In this document: positions 34,647 through 46,800 of the stretch, piece after piece
How positions within the stretch are numbered: position 1 is the first letter of the stretch
How the letters are laid out: every line of letters begins with the position of its first letter
Source of the DNA: Bimuria novae-zelandiae CBS 107.79
Lineage: Eukaryota > Ascomycota > Dothideomycetes > Pleosporales > Didymosphaeriaceae
Assembly: GCA_010015655.1 (NCBI GenBank)
Contig: ML976681.1
Span: 208,703 to 272,702, forward strand
Direction of reading: 5' to 3'
DNA length: 64,000 nucleotides
Program-made: the position numbers and the translations under genes
Notes under the pieces: model-generated
The model's database searches: none
The model's input: the letters and a program-made list of their open reading frames with translations, nothing else
Told to the model about the DNA's origin: nothing

Positions 34647-35998
34647 TCGTAAGGGCCTTTTTTAGGGCGGCGATATACCACCTAAGTCGTATGCTAACCT
34701 TTTGGTTCTACGTAGCTTTTATAATCTTAGGGGGCTTCGTGCGCCCTCTATACTAGGCCTCGTTTCTATATAGTAGGCGTGGTAGTACGTATAAGATTAC
34801 TGCTTTACGTAGTAAGCTGGCTAGTAGGCCGTGCTAGATTCTAGCAAGGCTATAGATGTACTATGCAACTACGCGTCCTTTAGCTACGCAGGTAATAACG
34901 TGTATTTTAAAATTAAGCTTTTTATTAAAGTAAACACCTAGCTAGCGTAGCGCCTTGTCTAGTAGTGTAGGTTAGAGGATAAGCTAATCGTTAATCTAGA
35001 TAAGTAGCGAATAGTTACTTTTCTACTTAGTTAGGTGTATTATTTCGAGTTTCTCTAGGGTAAATGCCACGTAATTAGTGTCTCCCTAGGAATTTATAGC
35101 GCCTATATCTTCTACCAGCATTTCCACGTTCTAGTCTAGGGAGTAGGATTACCTATAAAGGCAGATATCGTCTACGTACCTAAAGCGCCTGGTAGGGTCT
35201 TGCTAAAGTAGCTCTGCTAGATAAAGTGTGTATAGCACTAGTAATAGTGGTAAGCCCTACGGCGTCCCGCACTATACTAGGTAGGGCGCTATAGTGGCTT
35301 CTCCTAATTACCCTTAGACGCGACGGTCCTAGAGGAAGTTTTTTATAATTAAAAGGGCGCTATTATACTATCCTTAGGTCTTTATCCTATATAGAAGTTA
35401 ATTTTTAAGAAGTGCGTCAAAGGCGCCTTAGACGTCTATAGTAACTATAGTAACGTGCTGGCCGTTAGAGAAGGCGTCCTTTACGTTATATATAAAGGCG
35501 GCTACTAGGTCTATAGCTAATCTCTTAGGGAGAGCCCCCCTGTGTTAGGGGCTTAGTATGCCATGTGCTATAGCAGTGCTGGCAAATCTCCTTACTAAGA
35601 TTCTCTCTAGGCCCTTGCTAAGGCAGGATAGCAGGGCGATAGGTCTCTATAATCTAGGGGAGGATTTGTCCTTTTTGCCTATCTTAGGTATTATAATAAC
35701 CTCTGCGATCCTCCACGCGTAGGGGAAGTAGCTAAGGGCTAGACAGCGCTAGTATAGGCTAGTAAGATACGTCTAGATATAGTGCTAGCATGCGGTAAGC
35801 ATGCGGATAGTAATCCTGTCTATACTAGGTAAGGTGCTTAAGACTTCTATTATATTACGCTTAACCTCTTTAGGGAAAAGGTATAGGTCCTAGGGGAGGG
35901 CGTAATGGCCCTGCGATCCTTAGACGTTAGGTTCTAGAGCCTCTAGTAGGTTATCGCTATTGTCGAAACGGCAGAGTATTGCTTATCTAAGCGTCTCC
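34647..35998 (-). pseudogene. LINE L ORF2 reverse transcriptase region
   Basis: From right to left the minus strand reads EKAETLR, then IDRITIRMLTACWHY (stops read as Trp), PYAWRIAEVIIIPKIGKKDK and SPRLYRPIALLSCLSKGLER. Next come ALPKRLAIDLVAAFIYNVKD, HVTIVTIDV and GAFDALLKN. QCGTP, GLPLLLVLYTLYLAELL and FRYVDDICLYR follow, with YVDD at 35178-35167. These are the LINE RT blocks in order, with both catalytic Asp kept. It is continuous across the Tc1-like insertion with the piece that starts at 37636. Confidence 0.9.
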
Positions 35999-36004
35999 GC
36001 TTTC

Positions 36005-36033
36005 ACCACCCCCTACACTAATTCGTGAGACAC
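36005..36033 (+). repeat. Tc1-like left inverted repeat
   Basis: It matches the reverse complement of 37601-37629 with two G-to-A differences. The inner 18 bases read CACTAATTCGTGAGACAC. Confidence 0.9.
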
Positions 36034-36189
36034 TCCGCGCTAAGGTAAGCAGCACCGGCCATTAGTCTCAACACCACGATTTATTTAGCGCTGCGACCAG
36101 CCACATACATCAGAATAGAGCGTAGATTTTAGTTTATATAGTAATTTATATATGCATAAGAATCTTATACATTTTTTTTTAGTAATTTA

Positions 36190-37524
36190 CTAGTGTTCTG
36201 AGCGAATAGCCTTACCGCCGTTGGTCGCTAGTTGCTTGCACCGAGATAGCATCTCAGAAATTAACCTACGTATTTCTGTGAGCGTAATCATAGCCTATTC
36301 TTGTACGAGGATCTCCTTAAGATGCTGCTTTGTACCATCCCATATAGTCTCGGGCGGCAGGGGACTGTTAAGACGTCTTTTTACGCGTTGTTTAAGGATA
36401 AGCCATACGCCTTCTTGTGGATTGAGATCCGGCGACTGGCCTGGATGGAGTAGTGTACGGATCCAATTCACATCCTTGAGTTTTCTAGAGACGTTGTTGA
36501 AGGACTTTGTGCCATGAGATGGGTCGTTATCCTCCTGTAGGAGCCACTCCCGCTGCTCTATTGTAGCACCTATACGAGCCTGTTGTACAGCGTCTATATA
36601 CGACAGCAATATGTGCTCTGTGTAGTACTCTTAAGTCATATAATGGCCGCCGACGTCTCCCTCAATAGCTAGAGGGCATTTAAGCTCCCACTTAGTAAGC
36701 CTTTCCTTATATTTCTGCTAGGTCTCGTACTTATACTTGTGAGGCCTCTGCAGAGGCTTTGGCAGCGTTAACATGTTAACATCGTCGTTGTAAAAGCCGA
36801 GAGGGCCTTTGTAGTACTAATTTATAGTGGCGTACATATATAACGTTAAAGGAGAGCTCTTCACGGGCTTCCGTACGCCTATATTATTTGTCTTAAGGCG
36901 CTTTCCCTCGTAGCGTAGGATGCTAGGCTTCTGAAAGTCCTCCTCTAGATTAAAATAAGCCTCGTCAGTCCAGTAAACGGCATCCCAGAAGCCAAAGATA
37001 GGCTGCCATTCATTAACGTAGCCGTAGCCTACGCGGAGATACTTATTGTCGAGTGATATCTCCTTCTTTGTGTAGGCTTGTTTATAGACGCCGGCATGGA
37101 TCCTTGTACGGAGATTGTGCTCTAAGGCACGCTTTGTAAGTGGTATATCATTCGTACGGATCTATACGCCTAAGGATTTGTCTCTAACGGGGTTTATAGC
37201 GTCGTCCATCAAAGCTCTGAGCGTCGACTCATCTACATGCCATGGATGCCTAAGCTTTGTATATTTTTCCTGGCTCTTACGCTTGCGTACGCGTCGACAG
37301 TCGTTGTATTTCTTAAACTCCTTTATCTAGCGATAGCCTGTAGACTTTCCTATGCCATGCTGGGCACAGATATCGCGAAAAGGGGTAACATTGTTGTTAT
37401 GCTGTATAGCCTCAAAAAATCGTGAACGCTCCTCTGTATTAGGCTCTTTGAGGACGGCATGTTGTACAGGCGTACGAGGCCTTTCTAACGAGCTATTAAT
37501 CGTCTTATTTAAACGTAATTTCAT
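36190..37524 (-). pseudogene. Tc1-like transposase, 444 codons, six nonsense changes
   Basis: One frame runs from ATG 37524 to TAG at 36190 with only six internal stops, each explicable as CAG/CAA/TGG to TAG/TAA. N-terminus: helix-turn-helix with FEAIQHNNNVTPFRDICAQH and GIGKSTGYR. Catalytic domain: AVYWTDEAYFNLEEDFQKPS (first Asp), LLQEDNDPSHGTKSFNNVSR (second Asp), HPGQSPDLNPQEGVW (Glu). All three acids are intact. By my count 38 residues separate the second Asp from the Glu, more than the 34 of classical Tc1. It excises and inserts the element in the nucleus. Reading it as one gene is certain; its activity is not. Confidence 0.9.
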
Positions 37525-37600
37525 AGTGTTATAGACGTTAACGTTAATGTTGACAATGGCGAGATTTGGTGTTAAGTGCGGGGTGCTGACTCATTAGAAA

Positions 37601-37629
37601 GTGTCCCACGAATTAGTGCAGGGGGTGGT
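37601..37629 (-). repeat. Tc1-like right inverted repeat
   Basis: The inner part reads GTGTCCCACGAATTAGTG. It is followed by GCTTTC, the repeated host word. Confidence 0.9.
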
Positions 37630-37635
37630 GCTTTC

Positions 37636-38870
37636 TCCTGCGGATTAGTAATATAGCGCCCCTCATAGGCCAGCGGCGGGTCTAGTCTTGTTGGCTCTAG
37701 CTTATGCTAGCCTATAATTTAAAAGAGGTCGGAGTCCTCCTTTACGCTATTAATAGTATGTTGCTAGTATTATCTCTTAGCCTTTTTTACTATAGTTAGA
37801 AAGCTGCGAGTCTCTGGGGTCTAGGTGCTTATATAGCCCTATCTAGACTTAAGGTGCAGGCGCCTAGCGTTAGCGCACTTATCTATCTACTAAGGTACCG
37901 CCTTCTTGCTATCCCTCTTTAGGCAGCTAGTTTTACGTAGAGTATTTTAGAGTAATAAGGTTAGCGCTGCGGCGTACTCTTCTACCTAGCGTAGGTTAGA
38001 GGCCGCTACTATTAAGGGTAGCTATAGCATACCTATTACGACTAGCTAGGTAAAGGGAAGAAGCTTCTTTTTAAGAAGCCTAAGACGATATTATTCGTGG
38101 CTTAGTGTACCTCTATCTAGTAGTATTATAACTAAGGTAGCGTAGTTAGAGCTATAGTGCAGGTTGTCGCGCACCTTTATCTTAGCAAAGGCGATATTAG
38201 AGAAGCTAAGGTCTAAAACGTGGCTAGCTTTATAGGTGGCTCTACTAGGTTCTCTAATATAGTCTATGCCGCTAACTGTGGCCTAGCGCGCAAGCTCGGC
38301 GCTATCTTATAAGGTAGTAATACTAGGCTTAAATATATCGTGCTTAGTGTTAAAGTCTCCCCCTACTAGGCATCTTACTAGGGGGGTGAGGCCTATAATA
38401 TACTCTAGGACTAGTGTGGTCTAAGGCTGCCTATAGATATTAAGGATAAAGACCCTGTTAACCTAAATCTATTATCTATCCCTGTCCTATAGGGGCGCTA
38501 TAGTCGTGATGTAGAGCTGTGCGCCTTTTAGCGTATAGATAAGGACTCTAGATCTCTATATCTCCCTGTGCTAGGGGTCGTCTTAGCTATTAATAGGTAG
38601 GTATAGTTAGTAGCTTAGGTAGTTTAAGGTGCAGGTGCTAGGCTACGTGGCCAGCTCCTATATACATACTACGTTAATACCTTCTTAAAAAGTAAGTTCT
38701 AGGGCTGTAATATAGCTAGGCGAGCTTCGCCCTACATTTGTCTAGCTAACCTATATATTACGCTCCCTAAGGGGAGTCCTTTGTCTCTGTAAGGGTGTAT
38801 TTAATATAAGAGATTATTCTCGTTACTTATACTTATATCTCTCTTTAATAAGGATAAAGCTATATAATTT
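37636..38870 (-). pseudogene. LINE L ORF2 endonuclease region
   Basis: The minus strand reads VGGDFNTKHDIFKPS near 38365-38330, the conserved GGDFN block of apurinic-type LINE endonucleases. It is followed by DSAELARWATVSGIDYIR, TYKASHVLDLSFSNIAFAKI and NLHYSSNYATLVI. The enzyme would nick the target to prime reverse transcription. The 38770-38870 end is approximate. RIP stops are scattered. Confidence 0.82.
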
Positions 38871-39963
38871 TAAGGTAGCGCAACGCTGCGCGCCAATATT
38901 ACTACTAGATTTAGGTTTCTAGGGATATAAGTAGAGCGTTATAGGCGGGTAAAAGGCCTTATTAACGCCTCTATTCTTAGGTTACGTCGCTTATTAGCGT
39001 TTGCTGGCGTTGTTACTGCACCTGCTAAATATAAGCTAAAGGCAGTAAGGGCACTATATAGGCCATTACGAAGCTCTAGTTAGCTATCCTAGGCTACCGC
39101 AGTTGCTACCTCTGTTTTAGTACCTAGGAACGGGCGGTTAGCGTGCTTATAAACCTAGTAACTAGCGCGGTGGTATATACCTATCTCCCTTCTTGTTAGC
39201 CTAATAACCTGCTTGTTAACTTGGCGAGGCGCTGCCAGGCAGTTAATATGCCCTACCTAATATAGGCTAAGATAGTTAGCGCACTGCACTAAATAGGTGT
39301 ATTCTAAGCCTAGGGGGCCTGTGTAGTCCTCTTATTTCTTACCATAGTTGTTACAGCGGGGGAGGCGCACGCATTTTAGTGGGTTATAGTAGCCCTAGTA
39401 GCCTAGGTCGTGTTATTATATAGCTAGGGTCTTAGTAATCTCCCTTAAGGCGCTACTACTACCTAAGAGCCTAAATTATCGCACTTTCTTTATAAAGGAG
39501 ATAATCTAGGTAATAGTTCTGTCTTTATTAGTGCTATGCCTTAACTGTCTATAGTTAGTAGGCAGTGAGCCTGTTTATATAGCTACCTTATCCTTTATTA
39601 TATCGTGTGTAACTAGCACCTCTAGGCCTAGCAAGAATTAGTACGCGCTAGGGACGTTAGGTATAGTATAGTTAAACTATTTTTATAGTAGCTTAGCTAT
39701 ACTACCTTTTATAGCGCTTATTATTAAATCTTTCTTTTCCTGTTCTATAAGGCTGTCTCTTATCTTATTATTAGCAGGGGTAACGGCCTATCCTATCCTA
39801 GTCTTTAAGGCGCTAGATATGGCGCTAAGGTTAAGGCCTAGCGTGTCGCAAATAGCCTTTCTAATTATATATAATAAGCTTTATAAGAGCCGCTCTAGCG
39901 CAGGCATAGTAATAAGGATCCTAGGGTCCTTAGTATTGCTTTAACTATAATAGGTGTGTTTAT
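38871..39963 (-). pseudogene. LINE L ORF1, C-terminal part with zinc knuckles
   Basis: Near 39420-39215 the minus strand reads a chain of CCHC-like knuckles (CNNYGKK, YLVQCANYLSLY, GHINCLAAPR), some Cys now Tyr. This is typical of the RNA-binding ORF1 protein of Tad1 LINEs. It is interrupted at 39963 by the TA target of pogo P2; the N-terminal part lies at 59353-60056. Confidence 0.7.
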
Positions 39964-39965
39964 TA

Positions 39966-40010
39966 CCGTGTCCGTGCGCGTAATGCCCGGATTCGCGTAA
40001 TGCCCGCGCA
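39966..40010 (+). repeat. P2 left terminal inverted repeat
   Basis: Starts CCGTGTCCGTGCGCGTAATG and contains two copies of GCGTAATGCCCG. It pairs with 55934-55978. Confidence 0.92.
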
Positions 40011-40117
40011 ACACCATAAACGCTCTATTAGAAATAAGGCTATAGAGCCACCCACGATTAATATTATCACGAGATTTTCTTATAGAGTAGTAAGTTAATA
40101 GCTGCGATTCATTTGCA

Positions 40118-40842
40118 CTATTTAAATCTATTTAGAAGCTTGATGTCGCGACCGCTGCGTGTAGATTTGGTTAGGGCAGCAGATGCGCCCTCTGAGGCCT
40201 CCCCAATATCTACAGCACTAATAACACGTTTTTGACGCTTTCTGCTCTGTAGAGATGGCTGAGAGGCCTTTCTCTTACCCTTTTGGGATAGTTGTAGAGC
40301 TTTTTCTGCATCGCGGGCAGACTTTTGGGCAGCGCGCTAAGCTGCCTTTTTGGCTCTCTCCTTCTCCTTTGCCTTCTTAGCTGCCTCTCGCGCATCACGC
40401 TTTTCCTGCTATATTTTCTCCTTATATAGCTTAGCTACCTTCTTTAGCTTTACTATTTTTACTTTTTAAAGCTACTACTACTTATCCTCTTGCTCCTTAA
40501 TAGATTAACAAACACGTGCCTCCCTCACCTTCCTTAGTGACTATAAGATAGCCCTACTATAATACTCCTAGCGCTGTTAAAGATCTAGAGTCTTGCCTTT
40601 CTTTCTACGCTTCTCCTTAGTAGATAGTGCTTGCTTAATCCCATCCATCTCATGTTTAAGTAGCTCATTTTGGACAGATAGGTGGTGGAGCGATTAACGA
40701 ATCTTCTTTGTATCTTCACTACCCTGATCCTTCACTGCTAATCGTATAAGCCTATCCATCTTTCTCCAATCATGATTGCTAAGCCCTGATGAGGAGTTAT
40801 CGCCTGATTCTTAATCCTGGGTGAACCTATCAAGGATAGGAT
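40118..40842 (-). pseudogene. P2 transposase, C-terminal part
   Basis: The minus strand reads NPILDRFTQD, ESGDNSSSGLSNHDWRKMDR, LIRLAVKDQGSEDTKKI, LHHLSVQNELLKHEMDGIK and QALSTKEKRRKKGKTLDL. A Lys/Ala-rich tail follows (AARDAEKALQLSQKGKRK-like) and ends SAALTKSTRSGRDIKLLNRF. The frame stops at 40118. This acidic-then-basic tail is usual for Fot1/pogo transposases. The open frame at 40210-40398 is another frame of the same tail. The join to the N-terminal half is lost to the LINE/S array. Confidence 0.85.
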
Positions 40843-40856
40843 TAGGATTAGGTAGT
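40843..40856 (+). repeat. 14-bp target word, copy 1 (RIP-changed)
   Basis: TAGGATTAGGTAGT is TAGGATCAGGTGGC after C-to-T and G-to-A changes. Other copies: 46890-46903, 47801-47814, 53848-53861, 54757-54770 and 63579-63592. It encodes part of the PPDP region of pogo transposase and separates every member of the array. Confidence 0.9.
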
Positions 40857-41103
40857 TGGTTGGTTGGTTAGTATTTATTTTACGTCTCTTTAATAGGGAT
40901 TAAGTCCACTATCTCGCCTCCCGAAGGGCATATACGACGTGCTAAGCTATAGAATTATAGTGCTAATATACTACCCTAGAAAGCATTTCTTGCCTGCGCG
41001 GGTATTACTACCATTTTAGAACTATAGCTCCCCTTCCAGTTAGGGAGGCTAAGCGTTATATGTATATTAGGGTGGTTTCCTTGCATTTTAAGGCATCTAT
41101 ATG

Positions 41104-41152
41104 CTAAGAGAGAGAGAGCAAGTGTGTGTGTATGTGTGTGTGTGTGTAGGGG
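41104..41152 (+). repeat. GA/GT microsatellite in LINE A 3' UTR
   Basis: A run of AG dinucleotides is followed by TG dinucleotides. In LINE B (48065-48108) part of the TG run has become TA, as expected from RIP or slippage. It lies in untranslated sequence. Confidence 0.85.
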
Positions 41153-41449
41153 GAGGGGAAAGAGAGGAAGAGGGGTGGGGAGTATTATAGCTATTATGCT
41201 AGATTTAGTTCTTGCTAGGTGCTGTATTGCTTGTTGCTATTATAAGACTGCAGGAGCTAGCGGGGACAAATCTTGGTATAGTACTATGTGAGTTAGGTAA
41301 AGGCTTTAAAGGCCTCTGGATCCCCCAGCAGCACTGTAGTATACGCCAGGCTGTTAGCCTGGCTGGATAGTAGTGTAGGTGGTCGAAGTAGCCATCTACT
41401 AAAGGCCTTTAGGGTCTTATGGTAGAGCGCAAGGTGCTCTAGTGTCTTA

Positions 41450-44400
41450 TTCTATTTATATAAGCAGGTAAGGTTTGCATCCTTATAGTTATACTTTTAG
41501 TAGTACTAGGCAAAATCCCCATGTCTAGACTAGATAGAAAGCAGTCTGGCTAGGATAGCTCTTAATAGGTCTAGTTCCTTTAGACTACTACGTGGTGTAT
41601 AGTCTAGGTGCTAGCTTTTGTACTATCTAGAGAGTTTATTCTTTTTATTAGACTACTAGATTTACTGTGTATATTGTGATATCTTGCGGGTAATTGTCTT
41701 AATGCCTAAAAGTGTAGGTAGAGTAGCTTTACCTGTTAGGGGTAATAGGTGTTAGGCTTTTAGGTTAGCTAATCTGTCTGCTGTCTTATTTCCTTTAATG
41801 CCTAGGTGTTTAGGGGCCTATTTAATAGAGACGTCGTGAGTCTCTATAGCTCCATGGCACTCTAAAAAGGCCTATTAAGAGGTAGGGGGTAAATCGCCCC
41901 TTAGGCACTATATAACTAAGGTGCTGTCTATACATAGCTAGATTTAATAGGTATTAAACTCTAGTTGTCTTATAGTGTGCTAGAAGCCTCTCCATACTCC
42001 TATTGCCTTAGCGTTAAAGACGTGTAAGGTAGAGTTAAGTGACCCGCGTCTAGTCTATAGTTACTTTCTATTTTAATACACTATAAAGCTATAGGTTACC
42101 TGCTTTTCTCCTTCCTTTGTGTACTGTTTAGAGCCATCTGAGAAGATAGTCACGTCTAGTAGTAAGAGATAGGCCTACTATATATTAAAAGCCTTAGCTA
42201 TAGTCTTCTTATTTATGCTAAGCGTTGGGTCAGTTCGGCAGCTAGTTAAGTAGTAAGGGGCTATAAGTGTAGTCCTAAGGATCTCTAGTAGAAGAGATAC
42301 TATTTATTAGACTTTTATCTTAACTTACTAGGGTTATCTAGTTTTTACGCCCTTGTTTACTATATGTACTAATATGCGCCTAGTGAGAGGATAGTCTATA
42401 TCTATAGTTTATAAGTAGGTTATAAATCTAAGTTTAGCTTCCTCTAGTGCTACTACTATAGACAGTAGTCCGGCGTCTTAAAAGAGTGTAGCTATAGGGG
42501 TTGTTCTCTACGCTAGTAGAATGCCCCTTACTACTATAGCTAGTGTCTTGTCTATAGTAGCTATGTGCCATCTAATATAAGCGCTAACCTCTTAAGGCCT
42601 GCCTAGTTTAAGTGTATGTGGCTGTTTAGTGCGGCCTCTGTACCAGCATTTAGTCCTATACAGAAGCGACGGGTATACATAGGCAATAGTGGCCTTGCGG
42701 AGGGAGCTAGCTAGTAGTCTATAGGTAGTCCTAGCCAGACTACAAATATAATAGGCTATTCTAGTAGCTTTTACAGTGCGTGTGGCTATATGTTATCTAA
42801 AGGTAAGTCTGCGGTTAAACCACACTCCTAACTAATATAGGGCTAGCTGGCTATGCTCTCTACTTAGAAGGATAGGGTAGATCGTAAGCTACTTATTTAT
42901 AACATATAGTAGTGCGTAGCTACTTCGCTATCTAGTTAGGTGTATTATTTCCTGCTTTTCTAGGGTAAAGGTAACCTTATTAGCCTTACCCCATGCTCTA
43001 ATCTGCCTTAGATCTAATACTAGAAGCTTAACGTTATTATCTATAGAGTGTAAGATCTGGTATAGATATATATCGTCTGCATATCTAAACCTCCGTTCTG
43101 TGTCCATAGATAGTAGCTCTGCTAGGTACAGTGTATATAGGACAGGGGAGAGAGGCGAGCCTTAGGGTGTGCCATAGGCGACAGGGTAGCTAGGGGTAGT
43201 AACCTGTCTAAGGCGGACCCGAACCCTCTAGTTAGTGAGGAATAAGTCTACAAAGAGCATAGTCCTTTATGGCCAGCCTTGTTAGGCCATTTAGTGTAGC
43301 AGGCGGTTCTTAAGGAGCGCATTAAAGGCGCCTTAAATATCTAGGGTAACTATAGTAACATGCTTTCCAAGTACCCATGCTGCTTTAGTGTCGTGGGTAA
43401 ACGCTATAGTAAAGTCTACTATAGAGCGCTTTAAAAGGGCGCCACCATACTAGGGGCTAAGGATCTTATGTATTATAGCGGTCTACGTAATTTATCTAGC
43501 TACTATTTATTTAAGTCCCTTTCTAATGCAAGAAAGAAGCGCTATAGGTCTCTAAGAGTAAGGTAATATTTAGTCTATCTTCCCTATCTTTAGTATTATT
43601 ACTACCTTGGCAAGCTTCTACTATGCTAGGAAGTAGTTAAGCTCAAGGTATTACTAGAAGATTCTTTGTATAAGTTCCCTAACCTGAGCCTAGTAGGCAC
43701 GGAGTAGTCGTATAGTAAAGTAGTTAGTGCCTGGTAAGGTGCTTAAGACCCCTACTATATTTCGTTTAGTTTCCTCTAGTAAGATATGTGTGCTCCACGG
43801 GAGGGCATCTGCATTCTTTTAGTCTAGGTAGTGTCTAAGGTTATCCTCTATTATGTACTAGTTAAGGACTTCCTTTCTAAGAGCCTCTGCCTTCTCTAGG
43901 GGGTCTAATATTGTCCTATTATTTACAATAAGAGGAGTGTCCTGGTTTTCTAGTGTAAGCTTATACTAGGTAATAATCTTAAATAGGTCCTTATTATCCT
44001 TAGCATTATTAATAACATGCCTCTAGTACTGCCTCTTAGCCTGTTAAACAGTAGTCTTAAAGGCCTGTCTTTCCTCTAGTAGACTGCCAGAGCAGAGCAG
44101 CCTAGCATGTTTATAGGCCTAGTAGGTAGTTTTACACTCCTTAGTCTATCATGGTGCAGCGCGGCCTTTCTTACGGTCGAGCTTGCCTGCTATCTATATA
44201 GAGTGCTATATGGTCTCTGTGAGCAGCGTGACGCATTTCTCTAGCTATGCTATATCCTGTGTTGCAAGCAGGTCTAGGATGTTCTAGACACCTATTTCTA
44301 CTAGCCTAGTAAATTTAGGTAGGCTTGCCTTAGGGACTCTATAGTAGTACTATTCTAGATGCGGAGTGCCTGGTGTGGAGAGAGGGATAGAGGTTACTAT

Positions 44401-45060
44401 TATCTTATAGTCTAAGCCGCTGTGCATGCTAGCATTAGCAGCAGACTAGGCAAATAAGATATTAAAAAAGGTAAAGTTAAGGATATAGCTAGCGTAGTGT
44501 GTTAGCTGCCCTAGCACACTAATATAGTTTATAGACGCGTTAGCAGCCTATCTAGCTAGCTCTACACCTTTATTAGCTATAGTAGCGGTAGGCTTAAAAA
44601 ATTTATGTTTAGCGTTAAAGTCTCCTCCTATAAGATAGAGTTAAGGGGGTATAAGATGTGTAACGTATTAGATAACGTGTAAGGTGTGTAGCTATCTATA
44701 GTAGTTAAGTATTATTACTCTATTTACTACAGCCTATAGCATGTCTGGGTAGTTAAGGCTCTCTTTAGTCTAGTATCGTAGGTGGCATCCTTTACGAATG
44801 TAGGTTATTACCCTAGGGCGGGCTAAGCCTAGTGTGTTAGGGCTATCCTAGGTGCTGATAGGTGCTAGGTGTGTAAAACTAGGGTAGGTAGAAGTTCTTA
44901 AGTTAGCACATGTGAAGGGCTCTTAAACACACATAATATCTATACCCTTCTAAAACGCCACCTCTAGTATTATAATATGCTAAGGTAAGCTCCTGCTAAT
45001 ATTAGCCTAGCATACACGTAGTTATTTACTTAATAGGCTAGGCTGTTAATGCCTAGTGTT
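41450..45060 (-). pseudogene. LINE A ORF2: endonuclease, RT, RNase H
   Basis: Endonuclease block GGDFNAKH near 44633-44606. RT blocks: HVTIV and the GAFDAL-type block near 43362-43325, YPVAYGTP, GSPLSPVLYTLYLAELLSMD and FRYADD with YADD at 43083-43072. RNase H near 41960-41780 reads LCIDSTLVI, CLRGDLPPTS, AFLECHGAIETHDVSIK and HLGIKGNKTADRLAN. RT catalytic Asp residues are intact. The protein would reverse-transcribe its RNA at a nicked target. Limits are approximate. Confidence 0.88.
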
Positions 45061-46800
45061 AGCTAGGATGTTATAAGGGTATTCTAGCATAATAATGGCG
45101 GGTTATCGCTTATGCTGGCGTCTTCCCTCTCCGAGGTAGACAAGTTAGTGTAGATAGTTAATTGTGGACGAATGCTACTAGTAGATAGTTATTCTATATT
45201 AAGGCTCCTCTAGCCTGTAGCGGCCCGCCTTGGTCTCTTTTCTCTGCTAGTAGTAGAGGAGGATGTATAGGAGGTAGTAGTTATGGGAGGTGTAGCCCTG
45301 CTTTCTCCTTCTTGCCTCTGGGCAGAAAGGTGGGAAGGCACTGTCTCTAATACCTCTATAAGAGGAGCCTTAGGCTAAAGTGTTGCCTATTTAAGGGCTA
45401 CTTTAACTATCTTATAGAGGTGCTACTATGCTATTTTACCTGCGCGACAGATAGCCTTTAGCTTAGTCTTTATAGGCTTAGTAATATATCTATTAACCTA
45501 GCGAGGAGCTGCCGGGCAGTTAGTATAACTAGCTAGATAAGGGCTATAATAATTAGCATATATAGCTTTATAGGTGTAACTGTCTCCGTACTATTCTTGG
45601 TATTTATCTATACGGTCCCCGTAGTGTGCACAGCGGGCTACTTAGGTATAGTAGGTAGCGTTGCAGTAGCCCTGGCAGCCTAGGTTATGTTACTATATAG
45701 TGGGATACTTGTGGATTTCCTTCGAGAATTAGCTAGTGCTAAAGAGCTAGAACGAGCAGACTAGCTCCTTGTATAAAATAATTTAGGTAATAAGGCTATG
45801 CTAATTCGCCCTATGTCGTAAGGTCCTATAACTAACTAGCTACTTACCTATTTACGAGCAGACCTCTTCCTTTACTAGCTAGGTAGTAGTTAGTAGTTCT
45901 ATGCCGTCTAGGGTCTAAAAAGAGCTAGGTACTCCTTATACTGCGTAGTTAGTCTAGCGTTCTAGGATCCTTACCGCGTCTCCGTCTAGCGCTCTTACTA
46001 GAAGTTCCTGGTTTTCTTAAGTTAGAAGTCGGCCCTAGATATTCTTATTTACTAGGGTAATCGCCCAGCCTGTGTTAATTAGTAATATAGTAGGTATATT
46101 TTTAAGGGTAAGTCCTACTATACTCTTGCATATTACCTGCCTTATTATAAAGGGTAAAGGTTATTATAGTCGTATTACTAGGTTAGAAATAGCTACGAAT
46201 ATTTAATTGTCTTCTTTTAGCTTAGCGGGCGGGTTAGGCCAGAGCCTAGTAAAGATTAAGGGTTAACTGCCACCCCTATCTAAGATCTAGGGGTCTTTAG
46301 CTACGTCCGCCTAAGAGCGGCGTCCTAACTCTTAGCTCTTAGGGTTGCTATAACTAGTGTCGCTACTCTAGCGGGAGCTAGGGGGGGAGTTACTTAGGAA
46401 GAGTAAGGTTAGAGCCTAAATAACTCTCTATTATAGCTCCTTAGCAATTTTAGCCTTTTAAGAATTAGTGTAGCTCTTTACGTGTTAGTCTACCGCTGCT
46501 GTAAAAGCCATAGTAATAGTGTTTTATAGCTAGGTAATCTACTAAGTCTCGGTGATGTAGCGTTAGATAGTATTAGAGACGCGAGGTTTAGGAGCGCCCC
46601 TACCAGGGTTCTAGCTACTTAGAAGGGGTGCATGGTAATGCATATCTTTTTAGGGCTATCTTAGGGCGCGTGTATAAAGCTACTAAGGGATTATAGGGTC
46701 TAGGGACCCTGTGTGCTAGGAGAAGGGAGACTCTACTATCCTAACAAGCTCCTTTGCGCGTCTGCGCGGAGGGCTAGGCGGACGTTAGAGGTACTCCTAG
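45061..46800 (-). pseudogene. LINE A ORF1 with zinc knuckles
   Basis: The minus strand reads ARCAHYGDRIDKYQE near 45640-45590, SYTYKAIYANYY and SYTNCPAAPR near 45560-45505. These are CCHC-type knuckles, with some Cys turned to Tyr. A basic, Ser-rich N-terminal half extends to about 46800. This is the nucleic-acid-binding protein of the LINE particle. Confidence 0.75.

Larger units (their letters stand above)
36005..37629 (-). mobile_element. Tc1-like DNA transposon with non-TA target duplication (1.6 kb)
   Basis: Perfect-to-near-perfect 29-bp inverted repeats (outer end ACCACCCCCTGCACTAATTC) bound a single transposase gene. The host LINE reads CCGCTTTCTCC in the uninterrupted state; here GCTTTC appears on both sides (35999-36004 and 37630-37635). 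Because the outermost bases can be shared, the duplication is 4-6 bp. No TA duplication fits. It is the least damaged element in the window. Confidence 0.88.

Noticed and set aside
36221..36517. 98-codon plus-strand open frame
   Set aside because: Exact antisense shadow of the Tc1-like transposase, which reads as a long homologous frame on the other strand.
40836..40856. Telomere-like TTAGG repeats (also near 63571)
   Set aside because: GGATAGGATTAGGATTAGG looks telomeric, but it is the RIP-changed coding sequence for Pro-Asp/Asn-Pro residues of pogo transposase plus the 14-bp target word, and lies between transposase halves.
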